50,036 nt of DNA from Aureimonas ureilytica DSM 18598 = NBRC 106430 (lineage in GTDB: Bacteria; Pseudomonadota; Alphaproteobacteria; Rhizobiales; Rhizobiaceae), in assembly GCF_000382705.1 (NCBI RefSeq), contig NZ_ARQE01000008.1, positions 1-50,036 of the forward strand. The letters are read 5' to 3'. Of the stretch, positions 7,623 to 16,514 are shown in pieces. The notes under the pieces were generated by a model, which was not told the DNA's origin, ran no database searches, and worked only from the letters and a program-made list of their open reading frames with translations. The translations under genes and the position numbers were made by a program. Every line of letters starts with the position of its first letter. The first letter of the stretch is position 1.

Positions 7623-9566
7623 ATGGGGCTCGGACTCGGCCTTCAGCATATCAAGGAAATCGAGACGGTGGCGCTCGGCGCGGCCTCGCCGCGCGACGCG
7701 GCGGTGCGCCAGAGCTGGCAGCGCTGCATCGAGACCTATCGGCTCGATCCGGCCCGCGCCTGCGAAGCCTATATCCTGCCCGAAACGCGGCTGCGCGAGC
7801 ACCGCCAGCGCTCCGAGGAGCTGATCCGCACCGCCCGCTCGGGGCTGGAAACGCTGCACGGGCAGATGGGCGGCCAGGGCTACGTGCTTCTCCTGTCGGA
7901 CGCGCAGGGCGTGACGGTGGATTTCGTCGGCGATCCGACCTTCGACAACCAGCTGCGCCGCGCCGGCCTTTATCTCGGCTCGGAATGGTCGGAGCCGCGT
8001 GCCGGCACCTGCGCGGTCGGCTCCTGCATCGCGATCGGCGAGGCGCTGACCATCCATCAGAGCGATCATTTCGACCTCACCCACACGCCGCTCACCTGCT
8101 CGGCCGCGCCGATCTACGACACGGACGGCACGCTCGCCGCCGTTCTCGACATTTCGGCCCTGCGCTCCCCGGAAGCCAAGGTCAGTCAGGCGCTGGTCCT
8201 GCATCTCGTCTCGGCCGCGGCCCGGCGGATCGAACTCGCCAATCTCATGGCGCGCTCGCGCGGCGACTGGGTGATCCGCTTCTCGCGCTCGCCGGACTTT
8301 CTCGACGTCGATCCCGAAGGCGCCGTCTCGCTCGATGCGTCGGGACGCATCTCGGGCTTCACCCATGCCGGCCACAAGTTCCTCGCCGAAGCCGTCGGCG
8401 CGCCCTGGCGCGATCCGGCCACCGTGCTTCTCGGCCGCCCGATCGGCGACTTCCTCGATCTCGACCTCGACGGGCTGCCGCTTCTGACCCGCGACCGGCC
8501 GAGTGAAACGCGGCTTCTGGCCGCGCGTGACGGCAACGGCGTCTTCGCCCATGCGATCGCCCCGCCGAGACCCATCGTGGCGAAGCCCGCGCCGCGCGCG
8601 CCCGTGCCCGTTCCCCCGCCCGCGAGCGGCGCCTTGCCGGCCGCGCTCTCGGCGCTCACGGGCGGCGATGCGGCGATGGCCTCGCTTCTCCAGAAGGCCG
8701 CGCGTCTCGCGCCGACCGCGATCCCGATCTGTCTCCAGGGCGAGACGGGCACCGGCAAGGAGGTGCTGGCGCGCGCCATCCACCGCTGCCGGGGCGCGCA
8801 GACGCCCTTCGTGGCGCTGAACTGCGCGGCGCTCCCCGAAACGCTGATCGAGGCCGAGCTGTTCGGCCATGCGCCCGGCGCCTTCACCGGGGCCGGCCCG
8901 AAGGGGCGGCGCGGGCTGATCGAGGCGGCGAACGGCGGGACGCTGTTTCTGGACGAGATCGGCGACATGCCGCTCCTTCTCCAGTCGCGCCTCCTGCGCG
9001 TTCTCTCCGAGCGCGAGATCGTGCCGGTCGGCGCGCGCACGCCCGTGCCCTTGAATCTCCGCGTCCTCTCCGCCTCGCATCGCGACCTCGGGGCGCTGGT
9101 GCGCGAGGGCCGCTTCCGCGAGGACCTTCTCTACCGCCTCAACGCCGCGACGCTGCGCCTGCCGGCCTTGCGGGAGCGCAGCGATCTCGACTGGCTCATC
9201 GACCGGCTTCTCACAGAGACGGGCGGCGCGACCCTGAGGCCGGACGCGCGCGCCGCGCTTCTCGCCCATGCCTGGCCCGGCAACATTCGCGAGCTGCGCA
9301 ACGCGCTGGAGGTCGGCGCGGCGCTGGCCGAGGGGGGCGCGATCGGCCTGGCCGACCTGCCGGACGCGATCCTGGCGCCGATCTCCGCCGCCGCGATCCG
9401 ACCGGACGCGGAGAAGGACGAGGGCGAACCGGGCGAGGCGAACACGCTTCGCGCCGTTCTCGCCGACTGCCGCTGGAACGTGTCGGAAGCCGCGCGCCGG
9501 CTCGGCTGCGACCGCACCACGGTGCATCGGCGGATGCGCCGGCTCGGCGTCGCGCCGCCGCACTGA
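7623..9566 (+). CDS. Sigma54-dependent transcriptional activator, AcoR type
   Basis: 647 residues from the ATG at 7623; an in-frame TTG at 7521 is an alternative. Layout: an AcoR-like N-terminal sensor with a GAF fold (about residues 60-210, including the EWSEPRAGTCAVGSCIAIGE stretch), then a sigma54-interaction AAA+ domain. That domain has Walker A GETGTGKE near 373, an intact GAFTGA loop near 419, Walker B GTLFLDEIGD near 439 and the arginine-finger region. The protein ends in a Fis-type helix-turn-helix (NVSEAARRLGCDRTTVHRRMRRLG near 615-640). It would open sigma54-RNA polymerase promoters in response to a small ligand. AcoR relatives control acetoin, alcohol and monooxygenase operons. A perfect -24/-12 promoter before the next gene makes that gene pair its likely target. 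Confidence 0.92.
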   Translation: MGLGLGLQHIKEIETVALGAASPRDAAVRQSWQRCIETYRLDPARACEAYILPETRLREHRQRSEELIRTARSGLETLHGQMGGQGYVLLLSDAQGVTVDFVGDPTFDNQLRRAGLYLGSEWSEPRAGTCAVGSCIAIGEALTIHQSDHFDLTHTPLTCSAAPIYDTDGTLAAVLDISALRSPEAKVSQALVLHLVSAAARRIELANLMARSRGDWVIRFSRSPDFLDVDPEGAVSLDASGRISGFTHAGHKFLAEAVGAPWRDPATVLLGRPIGDFLDLDLDGLPLLTRDRPSETRLLAARDGNGVFAHAIAPPRPIVAKPAPRAPVPVPPPASGALPAALSALTGGDAAMASLLQKAARLAPTAIPICLQGETGTGKEVLARAIHRCRGAQTPFVALNCAALPETLIEAELFGHAPGAFTGAGPKGRRGLIEAANGGTLFLDEIGDMPLLLQSRLLRVLSEREIVPVGARTPVPLNLRVLSASHRDLGALVREGRFREDLLYRLNAATLRLPALRERSDLDWLIDRLLTETGGATLRPDARAALLAHAWPGNIRELRNALEVGAALAEGGAIGLADLPDAILAPISAAAIRPDAEKDEGEPGEANTLRAVLADCRWNVSEAARRLGCDRTTVHRRMRRLGVAPPH

Positions 9567-9663
9567 ACCTGCGGCGCCACAGGTGCGGCACGCGCCGTGG
9601 CGGGCCTTGCCCGAGGGTGGCCGGATCGGCCGCGCGCCCCCGGAAAACGCCGAGTTCCCGGCC
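9566..9663 (+). promoter_or_regulatory. Candidate upstream activator sites
   Basis: Between the activator stop and the sigma54 promoter lie several overlapping dyads: ACCTG/CAGGT around 9568-9587, CACGCGCCGTG near 9588-9598 and GCCAC/GTGGC arms spanning both. Activator binding sites for sigma54 promoters usually sit 80-150 bases upstream, so the place is right, but the sequence match to known AcoR sites was not tested. Confidence 0.3.
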
Positions 9664-9680
9664 TTGGCACGGCGCTTGCA
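9664..9680 (+). promoter_or_regulatory. Sigma54 (-24/-12) promoter
   Basis: TTGGCACGGCGCTTGCA matches the sigma54 consensus TTGGCACGNNNNTTGCW at every fixed position with the correct spacing. Transcription would begin near 9690, giving a very short leader that contains the GGGAGGA ribosome site (9692-9698) before the ATG at 9705. The gene just upstream codes for the matching type of activator. Confidence 0.9.
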
Positions 9681-9704
9681 ATTCCTTCAGCGGGAGGACC
9701 GCCG

Positions 9705-10784
9705 ATGACCATGCAAGCCTTACGATTCCATGCCGCCAAGGATCTTCGCGTCGAGACCGTGGCCGAGCCCGGCCGGCCGGGGCCGGGCGAGGTTCGCATC
9801 CGCAACACGCGGGTCGGCATCTGCGGCACGGATCTGCACGAATATGCCTATGGCCCGATCTTCGTGCCGAAAGAGCCTCATCCCTTCACCGGCGCCTCGG
9901 GCGTCCAGATTCTCGGCCACGAGTTCGGCGGCGTCGTCACCGATGTGGGCGAGGGGGTGACGCGCGTCGCGCCGGGGGATCGGGTGTCGGTCCAGCCGCT
10001 GATCATGCCGCGCGACAACGAATATTACGCCGATCGCGGCCTGTTCTTCCTGTCGGAGAAGCTGGCGCTGGCGGGCCTCTCCTGGCCCTGGGGCGGCATG
10101 GCCGACTATGCGCTGCTGAACGACTACAATGTCTACAGGATTCCCGACGCCATGAGCGCGGAGGAAGCCGCGCTCGTCGAGCCCACCGCCGTCGCCGTCT
10201 ATGCCTGCGACCGGGCGGGCGTTCGCGCCGGCTCCAGCGTCCTCGTCACGGGCGCGGGGCCGATCGGCCTTCTCACGGTGCTGGCCGCACGGGCGGCGGG
10301 CGCGACGCGGGTCTTCCTGTCCGACCCCAACCCGACCCGGCTCGAGATCGCGCGGACGATCGATCCCGATCTGGTGGTGATCGATCCGACCAAGACCTCG
10401 GTCGCCGAGCGCCTGCGCGAAGGGACGGACGGAGGCGTCGGCGCCGATGTAGCCATCGAAGCGGTGGGCAACGAGCGGGCGCTCGGCGACTGCGTCGAGG
10501 CCGTACGCCGGCAGGGCGTCGTGGTGCAGGTCGGCCTCCATCCCGGCCCGTCCAAGCTCGACTGGTTCACCGTCACCTGCAAGGACATCGATGTCCGTGG
10601 CTCCTGGGCCTATCCGACGACGTCCTGGCCGCGCGTCATGGACCTCATCGCGACCGGCCGCCTGCCGGCCTCGAAAGTCGTCACCCGCCGCATCCAGCTC
10701 AAGGACGCCGTGCGCGAGGGTTTCGACGCGCTGCTCGACCCGGCCGGCACGCAGCTGAAGATCATGATCGATCTGGAATCTTGA
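9705..10784 (+). CDS. Zinc-type alcohol/butanediol dehydrogenase without structural-zinc cysteines
   Basis: 359 residues; medium-chain NAD(P)-dependent dehydrogenase most like (R,R)-2,3-butanediol dehydrogenases. The ATG at 9705 follows GGGAGGA. Catalytic-zinc ligands are present: Cys near 40 in GICGTDLHEY, His near 71 in GHEFGG, and VEPTAVAVYA. The Rossmann motif VLVTGAGPIGL follows near 183. The loop that normally carries four structural-zinc cysteines (pattern CxxCxxCx7C) here reads PLIMPRDNEYYADRGLFFLSEK, with every cysteine replaced while the flanks stay conserved. It is the first gene after the sigma54 promoter. It probably interconverts a secondary alcohol and ketone, with the adjacent monooxygenase acting on the same substrate class. 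The substrate is not determined. Confidence 0.88.
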   Translation: MTMQALRFHAAKDLRVETVAEPGRPGPGEVRIRNTRVGICGTDLHEYAYGPIFVPKEPHPFTGASGVQILGHEFGGVVTDVGEGVTRVAPGDRVSVQPLIMPRDNEYYADRGLFFLSEKLALAGLSWPWGGMADYALLNDYNVYRIPDAMSAEEAALVEPTAVAVYACDRAGVRAGSSVLVTGAGPIGLLTVLAARAAGATRVFLSDPNPTRLEIARTIDPDLVVIDPTKTSVAERLREGTDGGVGADVAIEAVGNERALGDCVEAVRRQGVVVQVGLHPGPSKLDWFTVTCKDIDVRGSWAYPTTSWPRVMDLIATGRLPASKVVTRRIQLKDAVREGFDALLDPAGTQLKIMIDLES

Positions 10785-10850
10785 AAAATGCCGGCGGGAG
10801 CGCTCGCAGAAGCGCCCCGCCCTCCGACAATCTCCTGGGAGGAACCCTTC

Positions 10851-12683
10851 ATGAGCGAAACTCTGGAACGCCCCGTCACGCGGAGCCCCGAGACCGACAA
10901 CACGGCGCGCCGCGCCGCCGAGACCTGGCTGTCCGCCTTCGAGGCGGCGCTCGGCGCCAAGGACGCCGCGCAAGCCGCCAGCCTGTTTGCCGAGGACAGT
11001 TTCTGGCGCGACCTCGTGTCCTTCACCTGGAACATCAAGACCGTGGAAGGGCCTGATGGCGTCGGCGACATGCTGGCGGCGCAGCTGCCCGGCATGAGCG
11101 CCTCGCGTTTCGAGCTGGAGGAGGAGCCGACCGAGGACGGGGGCGTCGTCACCGCCTGGTTCCGTTTCGAGACCGATGTCGGACGCGGCAAGGGGCTGCT
11201 GCGTCTGAAGGACGGCAAGGCCTGGACCTTCCTGACGACGCTCCATGAGCTGAAGGGTTTCGAGGAGCCGATGAACGAGCGCCGGCCGATGGGCGCGCAG
11301 CACGGCGTCTCGGCCAACCGGCAATCCTGGCTGGAGCGGCGCGAGGCGGAGGCGCGCGAACTCGGAAACACGCGCCAGCCCTATGTTCTCGTGATCGGCG
11401 GCGGGCAGGGCGGCATCGCGCTGTCCGCCCGGCTCGGCCAGCTCGGCGTGCCCACGATCGTGATCGACCGGCACGAGCGGCCGGGCGATCAATGGCGCAA
11501 GCGCTACAAGTCGCTCTGCCTGCACGATCCCGTCTGGTACGACCACCTTCCCTATATCGACTTCCCCAAGAACTGGCCGGTCTTCGCGCCGAAAGACAAG
11601 ATCGGCGACTGGCTGGAAATGTACGCCAAGGTCATGGAGCTGAACTACTGGGGCTCGACAACGGCCAAATCCGCCCGCTACGACGAAGCGAAGGGCGAAT
11701 GGGAGGTCGTGGTCGAGCGCGGCGGCGAGGAGATCACGCTGCGGCCGAAACAGCTCGTGCTGGCGACCGGCATGTCCGGCAAGGCGAACTGGCCGAATTT
11801 TCCGGGCATGGACCGCTTCCGGGGCGAGCAGCACCACTCGTCTGAACATCCGGGACCGGACGGCTACAAGGACAAGCGCGTCGTCGTCATCGGCTCCAAC
11901 AACTCGGCCCATGACATCTGCGCCGCGCTCGCCGAAAACGGCGTCGACGTCACCATGGTCCAGCGCTCGACCACCCATATCGTGCGCTCGGAATCCCTCA
12001 TGGAACACGGGCTCGGCGATCTCTATTCCGAGCGCGCGCTCGCCAACGGCGTGACGACGCAGAAGGCCGACCTCATCTTCGCCTCGCTGCCCTACCGGAT
12101 CATGCACGAGTTCCAGATCCCGGTTTACCGGAAGATCGCGGAGGTGGATGCCGACTTCTACCGCGACCTCGAAAAGGCGGGCTTCCGGCTCGACTGGGGC
12201 GCGGACGGCTCGGGCCTCTTCATGAAATATCTGCGCCGGGGCTCGGGCTACTATATCGATGTCGGCGCCAGCCAGATGATCATCGACGGCCGCATCAAGC
12301 TGAAGGCAGGGCAAGTCGAGGAGATCACCGAGACCGGCGTGAAGCTCGACGACGGCACGGAACTGCCCGCCGACGTCATCGTCTATGCCACGGGCTACGG
12401 CTCGATGAACGGCTGGGCGGCCGACCTCATCAGCCAGGAGGTCGCCGACAAGGTCGGCAAGGTCTGGGGCCTCGGCTCCGACACGCCGAAAGACCCCGGC
12501 CCCTGGGAGGGCGAGCAGCGCAACATGTGGAAGCCGACGCAGCAGGAGGCGCTCTGGTTCCACGGCGGCAACCTGCACCAGTCGCGCCATTACTCGCTCT
12601 ATCTGGCGCTGCAGTTGAAAGCACGGATGGAGGGGATCGCGACGCCGGTCTACGGCCTGCAAGAGGTCCATCACCTGCGCTGA
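10851..12683 (+). CDS. FAD-dependent monooxygenase with N-terminal NTF2-like domain
   Basis: 610 residues from the ATG at 10851 behind GGGAGGA. Residues about 20-140 form a SnoaL/NTF2-like domain (AETWLSAFEAALGAKDAAQ, AEDSFWRDL). The rest is a class B flavin monooxygenase: FAD-binding VIGGGQGGIALSARL near 181, FMO-like FRGEQHHSSEH near 322, NADPH-binding VVVIGSNNSAHD near 344, and YATGYGS near 513. The layout matches bacterial YUCCA/FMO-like proteins rather than Baeyer-Villiger enzymes proper. It lies 66 bases after the dehydrogenase and shares its sigma54 promoter, so together they may oxidise an alcohol to a ketone or aldehyde and then oxygenate it. The order of reactions and the substrate are inference. 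A bidirectional hairpin follows the gene. Confidence 0.9.
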   Translation: MSETLERPVTRSPETDNTARRAAETWLSAFEAALGAKDAAQAASLFAEDSFWRDLVSFTWNIKTVEGPDGVGDMLAAQLPGMSASRFELEEEPTEDGGVVTAWFRFETDVGRGKGLLRLKDGKAWTFLTTLHELKGFEEPMNERRPMGAQHGVSANRQSWLERREAEARELGNTRQPYVLVIGGGQGGIALSARLGQLGVPTIVIDRHERPGDQWRKRYKSLCLHDPVWYDHLPYIDFPKNWPVFAPKDKIGDWLEMYAKVMELNYWGSTTAKSARYDEAKGEWEVVVERGGEEITLRPKQLVLATGMSGKANWPNFPGMDRFRGEQHHSSEHPGPDGYKDKRVVVIGSNNSAHDICAALAENGVDVTMVQRSTTHIVRSESLMEHGLGDLYSERALANGVTTQKADLIFASLPYRIMHEFQIPVYRKIAEVDADFYRDLEKAGFRLDWGADGSGLFMKYLRRGSGYYIDVGASQMIIDGRIKLKAGQVEEITETGVKLDDGTELPADVIVYATGYGSMNGWAADLISQEVADKVGKVWGLGSDTPKDPGPWEGEQRNMWKPTQQEALWFHGGNLHQSRHYSLYLALQLKARMEGIATPVYGLQEVHHLR

Positions 12684-12694
12684 GGGAAACGATC

Positions 12695-12715
12695 GGGGCG
12701 GCTTCGAGCCGCCCC
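12695..12715. terminator. Bidirectional terminator hairpin
   Basis: A nine-base perfect stem GGGGCGGCT/AGCCGCCCC with a TCG loop lies between the convergent monooxygenase and iolB genes. It is only 11 bases from one stop and 7 from the other, and probably serves both. Confidence 0.75.
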
Positions 12716-12722
12716 GCTTCGT

Positions 12723-13520
12723 TCAAGGCTTCAGCAGCCACTCGTGTTCGGGCGCGTTGTGGAATTTCCACGTCCGCTTCGGCCCGGCCATGACGTTGAG
12801 ATAATAGAGATCGTAGCCGTGGATCGTGGCGCAGGGGTGGTAGCCCTTGGGAACGAGCGTCACGTCGCCGTCCTCCACCGCCATGGCCTCGTCCAGCGAG
12901 CGGTCGTCGGTGTAGACGCGCTGGAAGGCGAAGCCCTGCGGCGGGTTGATGCGGTGGTAATAGGTTTCCTCGAGATAGGATTCCTGGGGCAGATCGTCTT
13001 GGTCGTGCTTGTGAGGCGGATAGCTCGACGTGTTGCCGGCCGGGGTGATCACCTCCACCACGAGCAGCCCGTCGGCCTCGGCCGTTTCCGGCAGGATATT
13101 GGTGACGTGGCGCACATTGTTGCCGCGCCCGCGCACCTCCTGCGTGTTGTCCTCCTCGCCGATCAGGCGCGGGGGCCGCGCGCCCGGCGTGCCCGGCGCG
13201 GTGCAGACGGCGAGTTCCAGATCGGTCTCGGCGGTGACGCGCCATTCCATCCCGGCCGGCACATAGACCGAGGAGGGCTTGCCGTCGAAGGGCGACATGC
13301 GCCGGCCGAGCGTGCCGAACTCTGTGTCGCCCGCCTTGATGTCGGCCTTGCCCGACACGAGCACGAGGCAGGTCTCGCGGGTCGCCTCGCCGCCCGTGAC
13401 GGTTTCGCCGGGCTTCAGCTTGTGAAGAGCGAACCCGACATAGGTCCAGCCGGCGCTATCGGGCGTGACATCGACGACCCGGCCCTCGATGCCGGAGGGT
13501 TTGACGAGAAGCTTGGACAT
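12723..13520 (-). CDS. iolB: 5-deoxy-glucuronate isomerase IolB
   Basis: 265 residues, the family's usual length. It isomerises 5-deoxy-D-glucuronate to 5-dehydro-2-deoxy-D-gluconate in cytosolic myo-inositol breakdown. Seen: the double-cupin layout with the metal-site stretch SSYPPHKHDQ, the YLEETYYHRINPPQGFAFQRVYTDDRSLDE signature, and DVTLVPKGYHPC near the end. The ATG at 13520 starts 10 bases after the iolE stop, so it is the third gene of iolC-iolE-iolB. Confidence 0.96.
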   Translation of the reverse strand: MSKLLVKPSGIEGRVVDVTPDSAGWTYVGFALHKLKPGETVTGGEATRETCLVLVSGKADIKAGDTEFGTLGRRMSPFDGKPSSVYVPAGMEWRVTAETDLELAVCTAPGTPGARPPRLIGEEDNTQEVRGRGNNVRHVTNILPETAEADGLLVVEVITPAGNTSSYPPHKHDQDDLPQESYLEETYYHRINPPQGFAFQRVYTDDRSLDEAMAVEDGDVTLVPKGYHPCATIHGYDLYYLNVMAGPKRTWKFHNAPEHEWLLKP

Positions 13521-13530
13521 GGGCTCTCCC

Positions 13531-14415
13531 TCAGCGCTTCAGGCCGGCTTCGGCGAGAAAACGGGTCAGGTTGTCGTAGCCGAGTTTCACATAGGTTGCG
13601 GGATGGGCCTTGTCGGGGTCCTGCTCGGCCTCGATCACCACCCAGCCGGAATAGTCGGGCAGTGCCCTGAACACCGAGACATAGTCCACCGACCCGTCGC
13701 CCGGCACCGTATAGACGCCGGCGAGAACCGAGGTGAGGAAGCTCCAGTCCTCCTGCGCGGCCTGCCGGGCCACATCGGTGCGCACGTCCTTCACATGGAC
13801 ATGGACGATGCGATCCTTGTAGCGGCGCGCGAGATCGGCCGGGTCCGCCCCGCCCCAGGTGGCATGGCCCGTATCGAGAAGAAGGGTGAAGGCAGGTCCC
13901 GTGCCCGCCATCATCCGGTCGATCTCCGCGCCGGTCTGGATCACCGTTCCCATATGGTGATGATAGGCGATGCGCAGCCCTTCGGCCTTCAGAAGCTCGG
14001 CAAAGCGGGTAAGGCGCGGCAGGAAGCGCTCCCATTCCTCTTCCGTGAGAACGGGCCGAGCGTGAAGCGGGGAGGCCTCGTCGCCATGCACGGTGCGGGT
14101 GCATTCGCAGACGATGAAAATGTCGGTGCCCGCGCCCTTCACGAGGGCGATATGGTCGCGCGCGGCCTCGAACTCGGCCTCGGCGTCGCGGTCGAGAAGG
14201 AAGGTCGAGTACCAACCGCCGACGAAATCCATGCCGTATTCGCCGAGCTTGGCCTTCAGCGCCCCCGGCTCGCGCGGGAACTTGTGGCCGAGTTCCATGC
14301 CCTCGATGCCGATCGCGCTCGCCTCCGACAGGCATTGTTCGAGGCTGATATGGCCGCCGATGTCCTGCCGGTCGTCATTGCTCCAGCAGATCGGGTTCGC
14401 GCCAATACGGATCAT
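13531..14415 (-). CDS. iolE: Inosose (2-keto-myo-inositol) dehydratase IolE
   Basis: 294 residues from the ATG at 14415 with GGGAGG just upstream; the longer open frame to 14490 overlaps iolC and is unlikely. IolE dehydrates 2-keto-myo-inositol to the diketone that IolD hydrolyses. It is a xylose-isomerase-like TIM barrel. Family marks are IGANPICWSNDD at the N-terminus, AYHHHMGTVIQT near the middle, LLLDTGHATWGG (metal-binding region) and IVHVHVKDVR. It lies 71 bases after iolC and 10 bases before iolB in one transcription unit. Confidence 0.95.
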   Translation of the reverse strand: MIRIGANPICWSNDDRQDIGGHISLEQCLSEASAIGIEGMELGHKFPREPGALKAKLGEYGMDFVGGWYSTFLLDRDAEAEFEAARDHIALVKGAGTDIFIVCECTRTVHGDEASPLHARPVLTEEEWERFLPRLTRFAELLKAEGLRIAYHHHMGTVIQTGAEIDRMMAGTGPAFTLLLDTGHATWGGADPADLARRYKDRIVHVHVKDVRTDVARQAAQEDWSFLTSVLAGVYTVPGDGSVDYVSVFRALPDYSGWVVIEAEQDPDKAHPATYVKLGYDNLTRFLAEAGLKR

Positions 14416-14486
14416 GCTTCCTCCCAGACTGTCCTGATATCGCTGGGCGCGGGGTGCCGCCGCCCGGTCCTCGATGTGGCCGCCGC

Positions 14487-16397
14487 TCACGCGGCCTTGA
14501 TGCTTTGCGCCGCCCCGCGCCAGGCGTCTACCAGCGCGCCGAAGCGACGGGCCATGTCCGCGATCGCCGCCTCGTCGTCGATCTCCCCGCGCAGCCAGCG
14601 GCGCGCGGCGTCGGCGAAGATGGTGCGGCCGACCGCGAATCCCCTAACCATCGGCACCTCGGCGACGGCGGCGAAGGCGGCCTTCAACTCGGCTTCGGGC
14701 GCATCGAGCCCGAGGAGGACGATGCCCCGGCAATAGCGATCATTGGCCGCGATCGTGGTCTCGATGCGGCGCCAGGCGCCGACGCTCGTCTGCGGCTCCA
14801 GCTTCCACCAGTCCGGCTTGATGCCGAGATCGTAGACATGCTGCACGATCTCGGCGACCGTGGTCTCGCCGAGCGCGCCATGCTTGCCGGCGATGATCTC
14901 CACCAGAAGCTCGCGTCCGACGGTGCGCGCGGCATCCCACAGGCGCAGAAGCTCGCGGTCTTGGCGCTCGCGCAACTCGGCCGGATCGTCCGGGTGGTAG
15001 AAGCACAGGCACTTGATGACCTGATCCACGGGCCATTCGGTGAGATGGCTTCCGAGATCGGCCATGTGATCGAATTCCAGCGGGCGCGAGCCCGGCTTTT
15101 CTACCGGCCGGCCGATCCAGAAACCCTTGGCGGCGGCGCGATAGAGCGCCTTCTGGCCGTAGATCCCGTCGAGCAACATGCCGAAGCCCGGATCGTCGCC
15201 GGCGACGCGCGCCGCGGCTTCCACCGCCAGGACCTTGAAATCCTCGATGCGCTCGCGCGACGCGCCGGCCGCATCCGCCATTTCCTCGATCTGCATCCGG
15301 TGGTCGCAGGCGAGCGCCATGAGCCGGTCCGGCCCGGGCCGGCGCGTCGTCGCCCAGTGGATGTGGTTCAGCTCCTCGTCCCGGCGCAGGCGACGCTGGA
15401 TCGCACTCTTGGCGAGAAACGCGTCGAGCTCGGCCGAGGTCGGATATTCCGGCGAGCAGAGAAGGCGCGACACGGCGAAGGCGCCGCAGGCATTGGCCAT
15501 GGTGGCGCATTCGGCGGCCGGCCTGCCGCGCAGCCAGCCCGCCAGAAGGCCGGACATGAAGGCGTCCCCCGCGCCGAGCACGTTGAACACCTCGATCGGG
15601 AAGCCGCGCCCGGCGATGCCGTCCTCCAGCGTCTCGATCGGCCCCTCGAAGACGATGCAGCCCATGGCGCCGCGCTTCAGAACCAGCGTCGCCGAGGACA
15701 CCGCGCGAATCGCCTTCAGCGCCGCCAGCGGATCACCGACGCCGCCGGCGATCATCATTTCCTCTTCCGTGCCGACCACGAGATCGCAATCGGGGAGGAT
15801 GGCTTGCATCTTCCGCGACACGGCGTCGGAGGCGACATAGCGCTCGAAGCCCGCCGCGTGGCCGGCGAGGCCCCAGAGATTGGGGCGGTAGTCCACGTCG
15901 AACACGACCTTGCCGCCATGGGCCTTGGCGATGCGGATCGCCTTGAGCTGGGCCGCTTCGGTGTTGGGCTTGGAGAAATGCGTGCCGGTGACGACGATCG
16001 AGGCCGCCGAGGCGACGAGGCTTTCGGAAACGTCGGCCTCGCAGAGCGCCATGTCGGCGCAGTCGGAGCGATAGAAGATCATGGGCGAGACGCCCTCGTC
16101 CTCGACCGCGAGAAGCACGAGCGCCGTCAGCCGCTCGGGATCGACGGTCACGCCCGCCGTCTCGACGCCCTCGCGCACCAGCTGCTCGCGCACGAAGCGG
16201 CCCATCTGTTCGGCGCCGACGCGTGTCAGCAGCGCCGACTTGAGCCCGAGCCGCGCCGTGCCGATGGCGATATTGGCGGGGCAGCCGCCGACGGATTTGG
16301 CGAAGGAGCCGATATCCTCCAGCCGCGAGCCGATCTGCTGGCCGTAGAGGTCCACCGAACAACGGCCGATCGTGACCACGTCGAGCGCCTTGGCCAT
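14487..16397 (-). CDS. iolC: IolC: 5-dehydro-2-deoxygluconokinase fused to DUF2090 aldolase-like domain
   Basis: 636 residues from the ATG at 16397 with AGAAGGAAGAGG upstream. The first about 320 residues are a PfkB/ribokinase-family kinase (VVTIGRCSVDLYG, GGCPANIAIGTARLGL, and the catalytic VLGAGDAFMSGLLAGWL near 275) that phosphorylates 5-dehydro-2-deoxygluconate. Residues about 340-636 are a DUF2090 TIM-barrel domain (MALACDHRMQIEEM, FWIGRPVEKPGSRPLEF). This pairing is known in alphaproteobacteria and is annotated as bifunctional kinase/5-dehydro-2-deoxyphosphogluconate aldolase. That would cover the IolJ step, which has no separate gene here; the aldolase activity of the tail is taken from family annotation. 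It is the first gene of iolC-iolE-iolB, behind its own operator-like site. Confidence 0.93.
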   Translation of the reverse strand: MAKALDVVTIGRCSVDLYGQQIGSRLEDIGSFAKSVGGCPANIAIGTARLGLKSALLTRVGAEQMGRFVREQLVREGVETAGVTVDPERLTALVLLAVEDEGVSPMIFYRSDCADMALCEADVSESLVASAASIVVTGTHFSKPNTEAAQLKAIRIAKAHGGKVVFDVDYRPNLWGLAGHAAGFERYVASDAVSRKMQAILPDCDLVVGTEEEMMIAGGVGDPLAALKAIRAVSSATLVLKRGAMGCIVFEGPIETLEDGIAGRGFPIEVFNVLGAGDAFMSGLLAGWLRGRPAAECATMANACGAFAVSRLLCSPEYPTSAELDAFLAKSAIQRRLRRDEELNHIHWATTRRPGPDRLMALACDHRMQIEEMADAAGASRERIEDFKVLAVEAAARVAGDDPGFGMLLDGIYGQKALYRAAAKGFWIGRPVEKPGSRPLEFDHMADLGSHLTEWPVDQVIKCLCFYHPDDPAELRERQDRELLRLWDAARTVGRELLVEIIAGKHGALGETTVAEIVQHVYDLGIKPDWWKLEPQTSVGAWRRIETTIAANDRYCRGIVLLGLDAPEAELKAAFAAVAEVPMVRGFAVGRTIFADAARRWLRGEIDDEAAIADMARRFGALVDAWRGAAQSIKAA

Positions 16398-16514
16398 GTG
16401 CCTCTTCCTTCTCATGGGATGAACATGGGGGACGGACGCCTCGATCCGGCGGCGATGCCGACGGGTCGGGCCTCGCCCCTCTCGAAGATTAGATGAAGCA
16501 CGTGGTACAAACTG

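Noticed and set aside
9720-12674. 984-codon open frame antisense to the dehydrogenase and monooxygenase
   Set aside because: Shadow frame of high-GC genes; it spans two real genes with ribosome sites and cofactor motifs on the plus strand.
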